Shown here piece by piece: positions 26,694 through 35,169 of a stretch of DNA of 64,000 nucleotides (position 1 is the first letter of the stretch; each line of letters starts with the position of its first letter). Position numbers and translations under genes: made by a program. The notes beneath the pieces were generated by a model. The model did no database searches and was not told the origin of the DNA. It was given only the letters and a program-made list of their open reading frames with translations. Source of the stretch: Streptomyces tuirus (GTDB taxonomy: Bacteria > Actinomycetota > Actinomycetes > Streptomycetales > Streptomycetaceae); NCBI GenBank assembly GCA_018195615.1, contig JAGTPG010000002.1, positions 2,360,501 to 2,424,500 on the forward strand. Reading direction: 5' to 3'.

Positions 26694-27302
26694 CTATTCC
26701 TGGGGGGACTGGGACCTGCGCACCAGCTCGGCCCACACGTCCTTCACGCGCTGCCGCAGCTCCTCCAGCGGGACGTCGTTGTCGATGACGACGTCCGCGA
26801 TCTCCCGGCGCTGCTCCCGTGTCGCCTGGGCGGCCATCCGGGCGCGGGCGTCCTCCTCGGTCATGCCGCGCAGCCGCACCAGCCGGTCGAGCTGGGTCTC
26901 GGGGCTCGCGTCGACCACGATCACGACGTCGTACAGCGGCGCCAGGCCGTTCTCCGTGAGGAGGGGGACGTCGTGGACGACGACGGCGTCCTCGGCGGCG
27001 GCCTCTTCGAGCTCGCGGGAGCGGGCGCCCACCAGGGGGTGCACGATCGAATTGAGGGTGGCGAGTCTCGCGGCGTCGGCGAAGACGATGGAGCCGAGCT
27101 TCGGCCGGTCAAGGCTGCCGTCGGCGGAGAGCACCGCCTCTCCGAAGGCCTCCACGACCGCGGCGAGACCCGGGGTCCCCGGTGCGACGACCTCCCGTGC
27201 GATGCGGTCCGCGTCGATCAGCACGGCGCCGCACTCGACGAGCAGCCGTGACACCTCACTCTTGCCGGCGCCGATACCGCCGGTCAGGCCCACCTTCAGC
27301 AT
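26694..27302 (-). CDS. coaE: Dephospho-CoA kinase
   Basis: 202 residues, the usual length. It catalyses ATP-dependent phosphorylation of the 3'-OH of dephospho-CoA, the last step of CoA synthesis. P-loop GGIGAGKS (residues 8-15), the DADRIAREVV acceptor-binding motif, HPLVGARSRE and the DVPLLTENG block are all present, with the Arg-rich lid RMAAQATREQR. Cytoplasmic housekeeping enzyme. The frame is intact. Upstream PAC2 and rpsA genes are on the same strand but separated by hairpins. Confidence 0.97.
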   Translation of the reverse strand: MLKVGLTGGIGAGKSEVSRLLVECGAVLIDADRIAREVVAPGTPGLAAVVEAFGEAVLSADGSLDRPKLGSIVFADAARLATLNSIVHPLVGARSRELEEAAAEDAVVVHDVPLLTENGLAPLYDVVIVVDASPETQLDRLVRLRGMTEEDARARMAAQATREQRREIADVVIDNDVPLEELRQRVKDVWAELVRRSQSPQE

Positions 27303-27353
27303 GAGCCGCAGCCTAGACGCTCCGCTGTGGGGCCGTGTTTCGGGTGCGGCACG

Positions 27354-27388
27354 GTGGGGGCTGGGCGCGCAGTTCCCCGCGCGCCCAG
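27354..27388. repeat. Dispersed Streptomyces stem-loop repeat, copy A; also a terminator-like hairpin
   Basis: It contains the CGCAGTTCCCCGCGC core of a repeat seen widely between Streptomyces genes. Here CTGGGCGCGC (27361-27370) pairs with GCGCGCCCAG (27379-27388), giving a 10-bp perfect stem with an 8-nt loop between PAC2 and coaE. It could terminate PAC2 transcription, though there is no U-tract. Confidence 0.65.
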
Positions 27389-27395
27389 CGGGGCG

Positions 27396-28334
27396 TCAGG
27401 TGTCCCCTTCTCTTTCCGCCAGGAACTTCTCGAACTCCCGCCCGATCTCGTCCGCCGACGGGATGTCCACCGGCTCCGCGAGCATGTTGCCGCGGGTCTC
27501 GGCGCCGGCTACTGCGTCGTACTGGTGCTCCAGGCCCTCGACGAGCGCGGTGAGGTCCTCGTCGCCCTCGCGGATCTGCCGGTCGATCTCCGTCTGGGTG
27601 CGGTGGGCGTCCGAGCGCAGCGCGTGTGCGATCCCGGGCAGGACCAGTCCGGTCGCCGCCGTGATGGCCTCGAGGACCGTCAGAGCCGCGTCCGGGTACG
27701 GGGAGCGGGCGATGTAGTGCGGGACGTGAGCGGCGACGCCCAGGACGTCGTGCCCGGCCTGGAGCAGGCGGTACTCGATCAGGGACTCGGCGCTGCCGGG
27801 CACCTGCGCCTCCTCGAACGGGCTGCGGTGGCCCGGGACGAGGTCGGTGCGGTTGCCGTGCGGGGTGAGGCCGACGGGCCGGGTGTGCGGTACGCCCATG
27901 GGGATGCCGTGGAAGTTGACCGAGAGGCGGACACCGAGCCGCTCGACGATCTGCTTCACGGCAGCGGCGAAACGCTCCCACTCCACGTCCGGTTCGGGGC
28001 CGGACAGCAGCAGGAACGGCGCTCCGGTGGCGTCCTGCACAAGCCGCACCTCGATGGCGGGGTCCTCGTAGTCGCTCCAGCGGTCGCGCTTGAACGTCAG
28101 CAGCGGGCGCCGGGCTCGGTAGTCCACGAGCCGGTCGTGGTCGAACCGGGCGACGACCTGGTGCGGCAGCGAGTCGAGCACCCGGTCGACGATCTGGTCG
28201 CCCGTCTCCCCCGCGTCGATGTATCCGTCGAAGTGGTAGAGCATGACAAGTCCGGCCGACTCCTGGGCCAGCGCCATGTCGACAACGGCCAGCCCCTTCG
28301 GCTCCCATGCGTACAAACCCTGCGGATCAAGCAC
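27396..28334 (-). CDS. PAC2-family protein (proteasome assembly chaperone-like)
   Basis: 312 residues. N-terminal LDPQGLYAWEPKGLAVVDMALAQE, GYIDAGETGDQIVDRVLD and the conserved NFHGIPMGVPHTRPVG identify the actinobacterial PAC2 family, linked by homology to proteasome assembly chaperones; its bacterial role is unsettled. The GTG at 28334 is selected because GGAGGAG lies just upstream, giving the family's usual N-terminus and rejecting a longer frame to 28502. Between rpsA and coaE in a conserved neighbourhood. Confidence 0.9.
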   Translation of the reverse strand: MLDPQGLYAWEPKGLAVVDMALAQESAGLVMLYHFDGYIDAGETGDQIVDRVLDSLPHQVVARFDHDRLVDYRARRPLLTFKRDRWSDYEDPAIEVRLVQDATGAPFLLLSGPEPDVEWERFAAAVKQIVERLGVRLSVNFHGIPMGVPHTRPVGLTPHGNRTDLVPGHRSPFEEAQVPGSAESLIEYRLLQAGHDVLGVAAHVPHYIARSPYPDAALTVLEAITAATGLVLPGIAHALRSDAHRTQTEIDRQIREGDEDLTALVEGLEHQYDAVAGAETRGNMLAEPVDIPSADEIGREFEKFLAEREGDT

Positions 28335-28440
28335 AGTGACCGCTCCTCCTCGTGTCCGTACTCGACAACGCCCTTGCGGACACGGGCATTCCCGGAGGAG
28401 GAGAACTTCGATCTTGGCAGCCGGGTCGACGCCCGTCTCG

Positions 28441-28473
28441 AGGGGCGCGGGGAACTGCGAGACAAGCCCCCAC
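28441..28473. repeat. Dispersed Streptomyces stem-loop repeat, copy B (inverted)
   Basis: GGGGCGCGGGGAACTGCG followed by AGACAAGCCCCCAC is the reverse complement of copy A's core. It lies between PAC2 and rpsA. Confidence 0.6.
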
Positions 28474-28509
28474 GGCCCGCAGCCGTACAACGGCCCTGAC
28501 ACACACCAA

Positions 28510-28537
28510 GGGCCCGCACCTCGAAAGGTACGGGCCC
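28510..28537 (-). terminator. Terminator of rpsA
   Basis: GGGCCCG(C)ACC pairs with GGT(A)CGGGCCC across a 6-nt loop, with a single mismatch, 30 bp after the rpsA stop. On the minus strand it is followed by a T/G-rich stretch. Confidence 0.7.
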
Positions 28538-28566
28538 CCGGTCAGGAGCTACAGCTCAGTGGGCGT

Positions 28567-30063
28567 TCAGCTCTGCCCACCCGCCAGCTTCTCTCGCAGA
28601 GCGGCAAGCGCCTCGTCCGAGGCCAGCGCGCCGGAGTTGTCCGGGCCCTCGGAGGAGTACGAACCGCCACCGGCGGCCGGAGCCGCACCCGCGGCGTCGC
28701 CACCCTCGGCGGCAGCGGCGGCGTCGGCCTCGCGGGACTTGATGACCTGCGCCTGGTGCTGCTCGAAGCGCTGCTGCGCCTCGGCGTACTGGCGCTCCCA
28801 CTCCTCGCGCTGCTTCTCGTAGCCCTCGAGCCAGTCGTTGGTCTCGGGGTCGAAGCCCTCGGGGTAGATGTAGTTGCCCTGGTCGTCGTAGGACGCGGCC
28901 ATGCCGTACAGGGTCGGGTCGAACTCGACCGCGGCCGGGTCGGCACCGAAGGACTCGTTGGCCTGCTTCAGCGAGAGGCTGATGCGACGGCGCTCGAGGT
29001 CGATGTCGATGACCTTGACGAAGATCTCGTCGTTGACCTGGACGACCTGCTCCGGGATCTCCACGTGGCGCTCGGCCAGCTCGGAGATGTGGACCAGACC
29101 CTCGATGCCCTCGTCGACGCGGACGAACGCACCGAACGGAACCAGCTTCGTGACCTTGCCGGGCACGACCTGGCCGATCTGGTGGGTGCGGGCGAACTGC
29201 TGCCACGGGTCTTCCTGGGTCGCCTTCAGCGACAGGGAGACGCGCTCGCGGTCCATGTCCACGTCGAGGACCTCGACGGTGACTTCCTGGCCGACCTCGA
29301 CAACCTCGGACGGGTGGTCGATGTGCTTCCAGGACAGCTCGGAGACGTGGACCAGACCGTCGACGCCACCCAGGTCCACGAAGGCACCGAAGTTGACGAT
29401 CGAGGAGACGACGCCGGAACGGACCTGACCCTTCTGGAGGGTCGTGAGGAACGTCTGGCGGACCTCGGACTGGGTCTGCTCCAGCCAGGCACGGCGGGAC
29501 AGGACCACGTTGTTGCGGTTCTTGTCCAGCTCGATGATCTTGGCCTCGAGCTCCTTGCCCACGTAGGGCTGGAGGTCGCGGACGCGGCGCATCTCGACCA
29601 GGGAGGCCGGGAGGAAGCCACGGAGGCCGATGTCGAGGATGAGACCACCCTTGACGACCTCGATGACGGTACCGGTGACGATCCCGTCCTCTTCCTTGAT
29701 CTTCTCGATGGTGCCCCAGGCACGCTCGTACTGGGCGCGCTTCTTCGAGAGGATCAGGCGGCCTTCCTTGTCCTCCTTCTGAAGAACAAGGGCCTCGATC
29801 TCGTCACCGACGGCGACGACCTCGTTGGGGTCGACGTCGTGCTTGATCGAGAGCTCGCGGCTCGGGATCACACCTTCGGTCTTGTAACCGATGTCGAGCA
29901 GGACCTCGTCCCGGTCGACCTTCACGATGACGCCGTCGACGATGTCGCCGTCGTTGAAGTACTTGATCGTCTCGTCGATCGCGGCGAGGAAGGCTTCCTC
30001 GTTACCGATGTCGTTGACCGCTACCTGCGGGGTGGTGGCGGTGGTCTCGGTGCTGCTCGTCAT
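28567..30063 (-). CDS. rpsA: 30S ribosomal protein S1
   Basis: 498 residues, the normal length for actinobacterial S1. Four S1/OB domains run from about residue 38 to 370 (GDIVDGVIVKVDRDEVLLDIGYKTEG; VTGTVIEVVKGGLILDIGLRGFLP; RSGVVSSIVNFGAFVDLGG; VPGKVTKLVPFGAFVRVDEG), then a Gln/Glu-rich coiled segment and an Ala/Gly-rich tail. S1 binds mRNA on the 30S platform and assists initiation. Frame intact, strong housekeeping promoter upstream, long leader. The first domains differ slightly from E. coli S1, which has six. Confidence 0.98.
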   Translation of the reverse strand: MTSSTETTATTPQVAVNDIGNEEAFLAAIDETIKYFNDGDIVDGVIVKVDRDEVLLDIGYKTEGVIPSRELSIKHDVDPNEVVAVGDEIEALVLQKEDKEGRLILSKKRAQYERAWGTIEKIKEEDGIVTGTVIEVVKGGLILDIGLRGFLPASLVEMRRVRDLQPYVGKELEAKIIELDKNRNNVVLSRRAWLEQTQSEVRQTFLTTLQKGQVRSGVVSSIVNFGAFVDLGGVDGLVHVSELSWKHIDHPSEVVEVGQEVTVEVLDVDMDRERVSLSLKATQEDPWQQFARTHQIGQVVPGKVTKLVPFGAFVRVDEGIEGLVHISELAERHVEIPEQVVQVNDEIFVKVIDIDLERRRISLSLKQANESFGADPAAVEFDPTLYGMAASYDDQGNYIYPEGFDPETNDWLEGYEKQREEWERQYAEAQQRFEQHQAQVIKSREADAAAAAEGGDAAGAAPAAGGGSYSSEGPDNSGALASDEALAALREKLAGGQS

Positions 30064-30154
30064 GTGGGAAAGGGCTCCGGTACGGACATTGAAGTCGTAG
30101 GTACTGCTACGCCGGGAGCCCGTTTCGCTCTGCAGAAGCCGGACAGCCAAGGAA

Positions 30155-30177
30155 GCGCCACACGGAACTGGTGGCGC
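30155..30177 (-). promoter_or_regulatory. Hairpin in the rpsA leader
   Basis: GCGCCAC (30155-30161) and GTGGCGC (30171-30177) form a perfect 7-bp stem with a 9-nt loop, about 90 nt before the rpsA start. S1 is known to autoregulate in other bacteria, so a leader structure is plausible; no test was possible here. Confidence 0.4.
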
Positions 30178-30258
30178 CTCGACAACCGAGGGGACATACA
30201 TACAGATGCGAGCGCAGCCTGCTACGTCTGAGGTGCGCAGGCCCGCAGCGCAACTTGT

Positions 30259-30287
30259 AGCATACGGGGGCAGCCGGGCAGGGTCAA
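30259..30287 (-). promoter_or_regulatory. Housekeeping (HrdB-type) promoter of rpsA
   Basis: On the minus strand TTGACC (30287-30282) and TATGCT (30264-30259) are separated by exactly 17 bp, close to the Streptomyces vegetative consensus. The predicted start near 30252 gives a leader of about 190 nt. Confidence 0.75.
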
Positions 30288-30377
30288 TGCGCGAAGCCGC
30301 CCACGCGGGGCGGAACGCCGCATACCCGGCACAAGTCGTGTCGTCCGAGGCCATGCGGGGCGTACGACGCCCCCTTC

Positions 30378-31238
30378 GTGCCCCTCCCGGGACCGGCTGG
30401 ACGGAAGAGTACGACGAGGGAGCCGATCATCCAAGAGCCCGAAGCGTCCGAACCCGAGGCCACCCGGCGTGCCGCCGGTGTCACGGAGAGCTCCCGCGCC
30501 AACCGTGGCTGGTGGGACCGCAACGCGGACGAGTACCAGGTCGAGCACGGCACGTTCCTCGGCGACGACCGTTTCGTCTGGGGCCCCGAGGGCCTGGACG
30601 AGGTGGAGGCCGAGCTGCTCGGCCCGCCGGAGGAGCTGAAAGGCAAGGACGTCCTGGAGCTCGGCGCCGGCGCCGCGCAGTGCTCGCGCTGGCTGACCGC
30701 CCAGGGAGCGCGCCCGGTCGCCCTGGACATCTCGCACCGGCAGTTGCAGCACGCGCTGCGGATCGGCGGATCGTTCCCCCTGGTGTGCGCGGACGCCGGT
30801 GCCCTCCCCTTCGCCGACGGCTCCTTCGACCTGGCCTGCTCGGCGTACGGGGCGCTGCCCTTCGTCGCCGATCCCCGCCTGGTCCTGCGTGAGGTGCGCC
30901 GGGTGCTGCGGCCCGGGGGCCGTCTCGTCTTCTCCGTGACGCATCCGATCCGCTGGGCCTTCCCGGACGAGCCGGGGCCCGAGGGGCTGTCGGTGGCGTC
31001 CTCGTACTTCGACCGCACGCCCTATGTCGAGCAGGACGAGGAGGGCCGCGCGGTCTACGTCGAACACCACCGCACGCTCGGCGACCGTGTCCGGGACGTC
31101 GTGGCGTCGGGCTTCCGGCTCGTCGACCTGGTGGAGCCGGAGTGGCCGGCGTGGAACACGGCCGAGTGGGGCGGCTGGTCGCCGCTGCGCGGGAACCTGA
31201 TCCCGGGCACGGCGATCTTCGTGTGCGAGCGGGACTGA
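30378..31238 (+). CDS. Class I SAM-dependent methyltransferase
   Basis: 286 residues. VLELGAGAAQCSRWLTAQG (motif I), VALDISHRQLQHAL, FDLACSAYGALPFV and RRVLRPGGRLVFSVTHP are clear. A conserved N-terminal block ESSRANRGWWDRNADEYQVEHG is typical of a Streptomyces family that sits beside rpsA. The GTG at 30378 is the only usable start in frame before that block, so the N-terminus is uncertain. Substrate unknown. Confidence 0.85.
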   Translation: MPLPGPAGRKSTTREPIIQEPEASEPEATRRAAGVTESSRANRGWWDRNADEYQVEHGTFLGDDRFVWGPEGLDEVEAELLGPPEELKGKDVLELGAGAAQCSRWLTAQGARPVALDISHRQLQHALRIGGSFPLVCADAGALPFADGSFDLACSAYGALPFVADPRLVLREVRRVLRPGGRLVFSVTHPIRWAFPDEPGPEGLSVASSYFDRTPYVEQDEEGRAVYVEHHRTLGDRVRDVVASGFRLVDLVEPEWPAWNTAEWGGWSPLRGNLIPGTAIFVCERD

Positions 31239-31290
31239 GCCGCTCCGCGGGAAGAGCCGCGTCCGGCCGTCGATCGCCCGCGGCCCCGTC

Positions 31291-31318
31291 GTGGCTGCTC
31301 GCGCGGTTGCCCCGCGCC
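31291..31318. repeat. Dispersed Streptomyces stem-loop repeat, copy C
   Basis: GTGGCTGCTCGCGCGGTTG followed by CCCCGCGCC is a variant of copies A and B, in copy A orientation. It lies just upstream of hrpB. Confidence 0.5.
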
Positions 31319-31350
31319 GCGTCCGGTCGCGGGCGTACGACACTGGGGGC

Positions 31351-33889
31351 GTGATCCGTTACGACGCCCTGAAAGCCCTTCCGGTACGCGGTGCCCTGCC
31401 CGGTCTGACCGACGCCCTGGACACGCACGGCACGGCGGTGCTCGTCGCGCCGCCGGGCACCGGCAAGACCACCCTGGTGCCGCTCGCGCTCGCGGGGCTG
31501 CTGGGCGAAGGGCCCGGGCGGCGGGTGGTCGTGGCCGAGCCCCGGCGGATCGCGGCCCGGGCGGCCGCGCGGCGGATGGCGTGGCTGCTGGGCGAGCAGG
31601 CCGGTGGGAGCGTCGGTTACACCGTGCGGGGGGAACGGGTCGTCGGGCGCCACGCGCGCGTGGAGGTCGTGACGACCGGTGTGCTGCTCCAGCGGCTGCA
31701 GCGCGACCAGGAGCTGGCCGGAGTGGACGTGGTGGTGCTCGACGAGTGCCACGAGCGGCATCTGGACGCTGACACGGTGGCGGCGTTCCTGTGGGACGTC
31801 CGTGAGACCCTGCGGCCGGAGCTGCGGCTGGTGGCCGCGTCTGCGACGACCGACGCGCAGGGGTGGGCCCGGCTGCTGGGCGGGGCACAGGTGGTGGAGG
31901 CGCAGGGGGCGGCGTATCCGGTGGAGGTCGTGTGGGCGCCGTCGGTGCGGCCCGTACGGCCGCCGCACGGGATGCGGGTCGATCCGGCGCTGTTGACGCA
32001 TGTGGCCTCGGTGGTGCGGCGGGCCCTGGCCGAGCGGGACGGGGACGTGCTGTGTTTTCTGCCGGGCGTCGGGGAGATCGCCCGGGTCGCCGGGCAGCTC
32101 GGGGGGCTGGGCGAGGTGGACGTACTGCAGGTGCACGGGCGGGCACCGGCTGCCGTGCAGGACGCGGTGCTGATGCCGGGGAGCGGCGGCGGGTCGTGCT
32201 GGCCACGTCCGTCGCGGAGTCGTCGCTGACGGTGCCGGGGGTGCGGGTCGTCGTGGATTCGGGTCTTGCGCGTGAGCCACGGGTCGATCACGCGCGCGGG
32301 CTGAGTGCGCTGACGACGGTGCGGGCGTCGCGGGCGGCCGGGCGGCAGCGGGCGGGGCGGGCCGGTCGTGAGGCGCCGGGGGCGGTGTACCGGTGCTGGG
32401 CGGAGGCCGAGGACGCGCGTCTGCCGCGTTTTCCGTCGCCGGAGATCAAGGTGGTCGACCTGACGGCCTTTGCGCTGCAGGTGGCGTGCTGGGGGGATCC
32501 GGATGCGGCCGGGCTGGCGTTGCTGGATCCGCCGCCTGCCGGGGGTATGGCGTCGGCGCGGGGTGTGTTGGGAGCTGTGGGGGCCGTCGACTCCACCGGG
32601 CGTGCCACTGAGCGGGGAGTCGCTCTGGCTCGGCTGGGACTGCACCCCCGGCTGGGGCGGGCTTTGGTGGATTCCGTGCCGTTCGTGGGGGCCGAGCGGG
32701 CGTCGGAGATCGTGGCCCTGCTGAGCGAGGAGACGCCTCGGGAGTACGGCGATGACCTGGCGGGTGCCCTGCGTCGTGCCCGGCGTGGGGGTGATGCCTA
32801 TTCCTCGCGGTGGCGGAGCGAGGTCCGGCGGCTGCGGGCGGTCGTTTCGGGTGCTTCCCACCCGCCCGCCCGCAACAGCCCGCGAGAGGCCGGAGCCGAG
32901 GCGTGGGCGAGCCTCTCGCAGGAGCGGCAGGTCGGAGTCGTCGCCGCTCTCGCCTTCCCGAGCGCGTCGCAAGGAGCGACGGTGGGTCGTACCTCATGGT
33001 CTCCGGCACCCGGGCCGAGGCCGGTGACGGGAGCGCCCTGCGGGGTGCCCCCTGGATCGCTGTCGCTGTCGCCGACCGGCCCGTCGGGAAGGGGCACGCG
33101 CGGGTGCGGCTCGGGGCCGTGGTCGACGAGGAGACGGCCCGGGTCGCGGCAGGCGTGCTGCTGACGGAGCGGGACGAGGTCGGGTGGGACGGCGCGGATG
33201 TCGTGGCGCGGCGGGTGGAGCGGCTGGGGGCCGTGGAGCTGGCGGTGCGGTCGCTGGCGGATCCGGATCCCGGGCTGGTGCGCGGCGCGCTGCTCGACGG
33301 GCTGCGGCAGGAGGGGTTCGGGCTGTTGCGGTGGCCGGCGGAGGCCCGCGTGCTGCGGCAGCGGCTCGCGTTTCTGCGGCTGCACCTCGGTGAGCCCTGG
33401 CCCGATGTCTGCGACGAGGCGCTCCACGCGCGCGTGGAGGAGTGGCTGGAGCCGGAGCTGAGCCGGGCCAGGCGGCGGGCCGATCTGGCGCGGATCGACG
33501 CCGGGGAGGCGCTCGCACGGCTGCTGCCCTGGGCGTCCGGGGAGGCCGGCCGGCTGGATGAGCTCGCCCCGGAGCGGATCGCCGTGCCGAGCGGGTCGAG
33601 GGTCCGGATCGACTGGTCCCGGCCCGAGCAGCCGGTGCTCGCGGTGAAGTTGCAGGAGATGTTCGGGCTCCAGGAGTCGCCGCGGGTCGCCGGGGTGCCG
33701 CTGCTCGTCCATCTGCTCTCCCCGGCCGGGCGGCCGGCCGCCGTCACCACCGACCTCGCCTCCTTCTGGAGGGACGGCTACAAGGGCGTACGGGCGGAGC
33801 TGCGCGGGCGGTATCCGAAGCACCCCTGGCCCGAGGACCCGGCCGGTGCCGAGCCGACCCGGCACACCAACGCCCGGTTCAGGCGCTGA
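31351..33889 (+). CDS. hrpB: ATP-dependent helicase HrpB (two apparent frameshifts)
   Basis: About 846 residues after repair. DExH helicase motifs: I APPGTGKTT, II VVLDECHERH, III SATTDAQG, then TSVAESSLTVPGVRVVVDSGLAR and the motif VI-like RQRAGRAGRE. The HrpB C-terminal domain reads IAVPSGSRVRIDW...LAVKLQEMFG...PLLVHLLSPAGRP. Function in bacteria is poorly defined (RNA helicase family). Bases are missing at 32178-32181 and 32957-32959; restoring both yields exactly 847 codons. The stop overlaps the convergent DUF3068 gene by 11 bp. Confidence 0.93.
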
Positions 33890-34870
33890 CCGGTGAGGGT
33901 TCCTCGGTCGACGAGGGGGCCGGGCCGGAGGGGCGGCGGCTGCGGGCCTCCAGGTAGAGCGCGAGGGCCAGCAGGAGGACGCCGAGGGTCAGGAAGCCCC
34001 AGGGCAGCCAGGACGTCATCAGCAGCACGAGCAGGCGCTGGGACTTCACCAGGTCGACCGTGTGGGTGATGTAGTCCTCGCGCATCTTCACGTGCCCGGC
34101 GAACGCGGTCACCTTGTCGCGGTCGCCCAGGAGAGCGCCGCCGCGCAGTTCCTCCCGGTGGAGTTCCTCGCCGTAGACGGGGGCGCCGGTGAGGGGTTCG
34201 ACCCAGAACTTGCGGACCGTGGTGTACCAGCGGGTGGTGCCGGTCCGGGCGACCGACTCGGGGGTGAGGCCCCGCACGGGCAGGGTCTTCGGGATCTTCA
34301 CCTTGGTCCAGGGGATGGTCTGCTCGAAGTAGTAGACCTCCAGGCCGCGGAAGTTCCGGGTGCCCTTGTAGTGGATGGGGGCGGTGACGCGGGCCTGGGC
34401 GTCGAAGTACTCGTAGTTCCTCTTCTCCGTGAGGAACGGCCATTTGAACTCGATGCCCTCGCGGCGCACCGGGTCGCCGTCGACCGACTCCCCCGTGGCG
34501 TGGACGGGTTCCTGGGTGTGGGCGTCGAAGATGTAGCGCTCGGGATCTTCGACACCATCTCGCCGTCGGGTCCGACGACGTAGGACAGGCCGTCCCAGAC
34601 GACGACGTCCCGGCCGGCCGACTCCTCGATCCGCTCGGAGGCTTCGACGTTGCCCTTGAGGGTCTGCACGATGGTGACCTTGGGGACCTTCTTGGCCCGC
34701 ATGGTGCCGTAGTCGAGGAGGGTGGCGTCCTTCGCCTCCAGGACCATGTCCTGGTACTGGTCGGCGGGGACCTTGGCGAGGCGCGGGAAGGCGTACCAGC
34801 GCAGCAGCGGGGACAGTGCCGCGAAGAACACGGCGAGGGCGAGCAGGACCAGGCCGGCCTTGCGGCGCAT
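33879..34870 (-). CDS. DUF3068 / PorA-like membrane protein (one apparent frameshift)
   Basis: About 330 residues. One N-terminal membrane span (AGLVLLALAVFFAALSPLL), a long extracytoplasmic beta-rich region (DYGTMRAKKVPKVTIVQT...VSYVVGPDGEMVSK, and later YYFEQTIPWTKVKIPKTLP), and a C-terminal span (WGFLTLGVLLLALALYLEA). This fits the DUF3068 family of actinobacterial cell-envelope proteins. A base is missing at 34547 between VSK and DPERYIF; repair gives 331 codons. Function unknown. Confidence 0.87.
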
Positions 34871-34895
34871 CTCGGCCTCCCTCCCGGGCGGGCGG

Positions 34896-35030
34896 TCAGG
34901 GGTGTGCGGGCACCGTCGTCAGCAGCGGCTTCGGGGACGTTTCGCCCGAGGGGGTGCCGAGGGCGGTGAGCGTCAGAACCACGGCGAAGGCGACGGCGAG
35001 ACCGGTGGCGGCGGCGACGAGGGCGCGCAT
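34896..35030 (-). CDS. SPW_0924-type small membrane protein
   Basis: 44 residues, too short to be called by length alone. The ATG at 35030 begins a protein with a single membrane span (LVAAATGLAVAFAVVLTLTAL) and the conserved tail PSGETSPKPLLTTVPAHP, which I recognise as the Streptomyces SPW_0924 family. It is just upstream of the DUF3068 gene on the same strand (25-bp gap), so cotranscription is likely. Role unknown. Confidence 0.8.
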   Translation of the reverse strand: MRALVAAATGLAVAFAVVLTLTALGTPSGETSPKPLLTTVPAHP

Positions 35031-35125
35031 ACGGGGCCTCCCCACGGGTGAGCTGATACACCGTCAGGTTTCTGGGCACCGTAGCAACGGGCGGCCGAGA
35101 TGAGAACACGTTGCACACACAACGA

Positions 35126-35150
35126 ACGCCCCTCCTCGACGGAGGGGCGT
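35126..35150 (-). terminator. Hairpin after the lytic transglycosylase gene
   Basis: ACGCCCCTCC (35126-35135) and GGAGGGGCGT (35141-35150) make a perfect 10-bp stem with a 5-nt loop, 20 bp downstream of the stop at 35170. On the minus strand it is followed by T/G-rich sequence. Confidence 0.75.
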
Positions 35151-35169
35151 CGCCGGTGCTGCTCGAGAG

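Larger units (their letters stand above)
30064..30377. other. Spacer between rpsA and the divergent methyltransferase gene
   Basis: 314 bp without a gene. It holds the rpsA promoter (30259-30287), a transcribed leader of about 190 nt and a 7-bp hairpin at 30155-30177. I see no clear promoter for the plus-strand gene. Confidence 0.6.

Noticed and set aside
28243..30231. A 662-residue Leu/Asp-rich frame antisense to rpsA
   Set aside because: The repetitive LVDLDDL composition is the complement of the S1 coding pattern.
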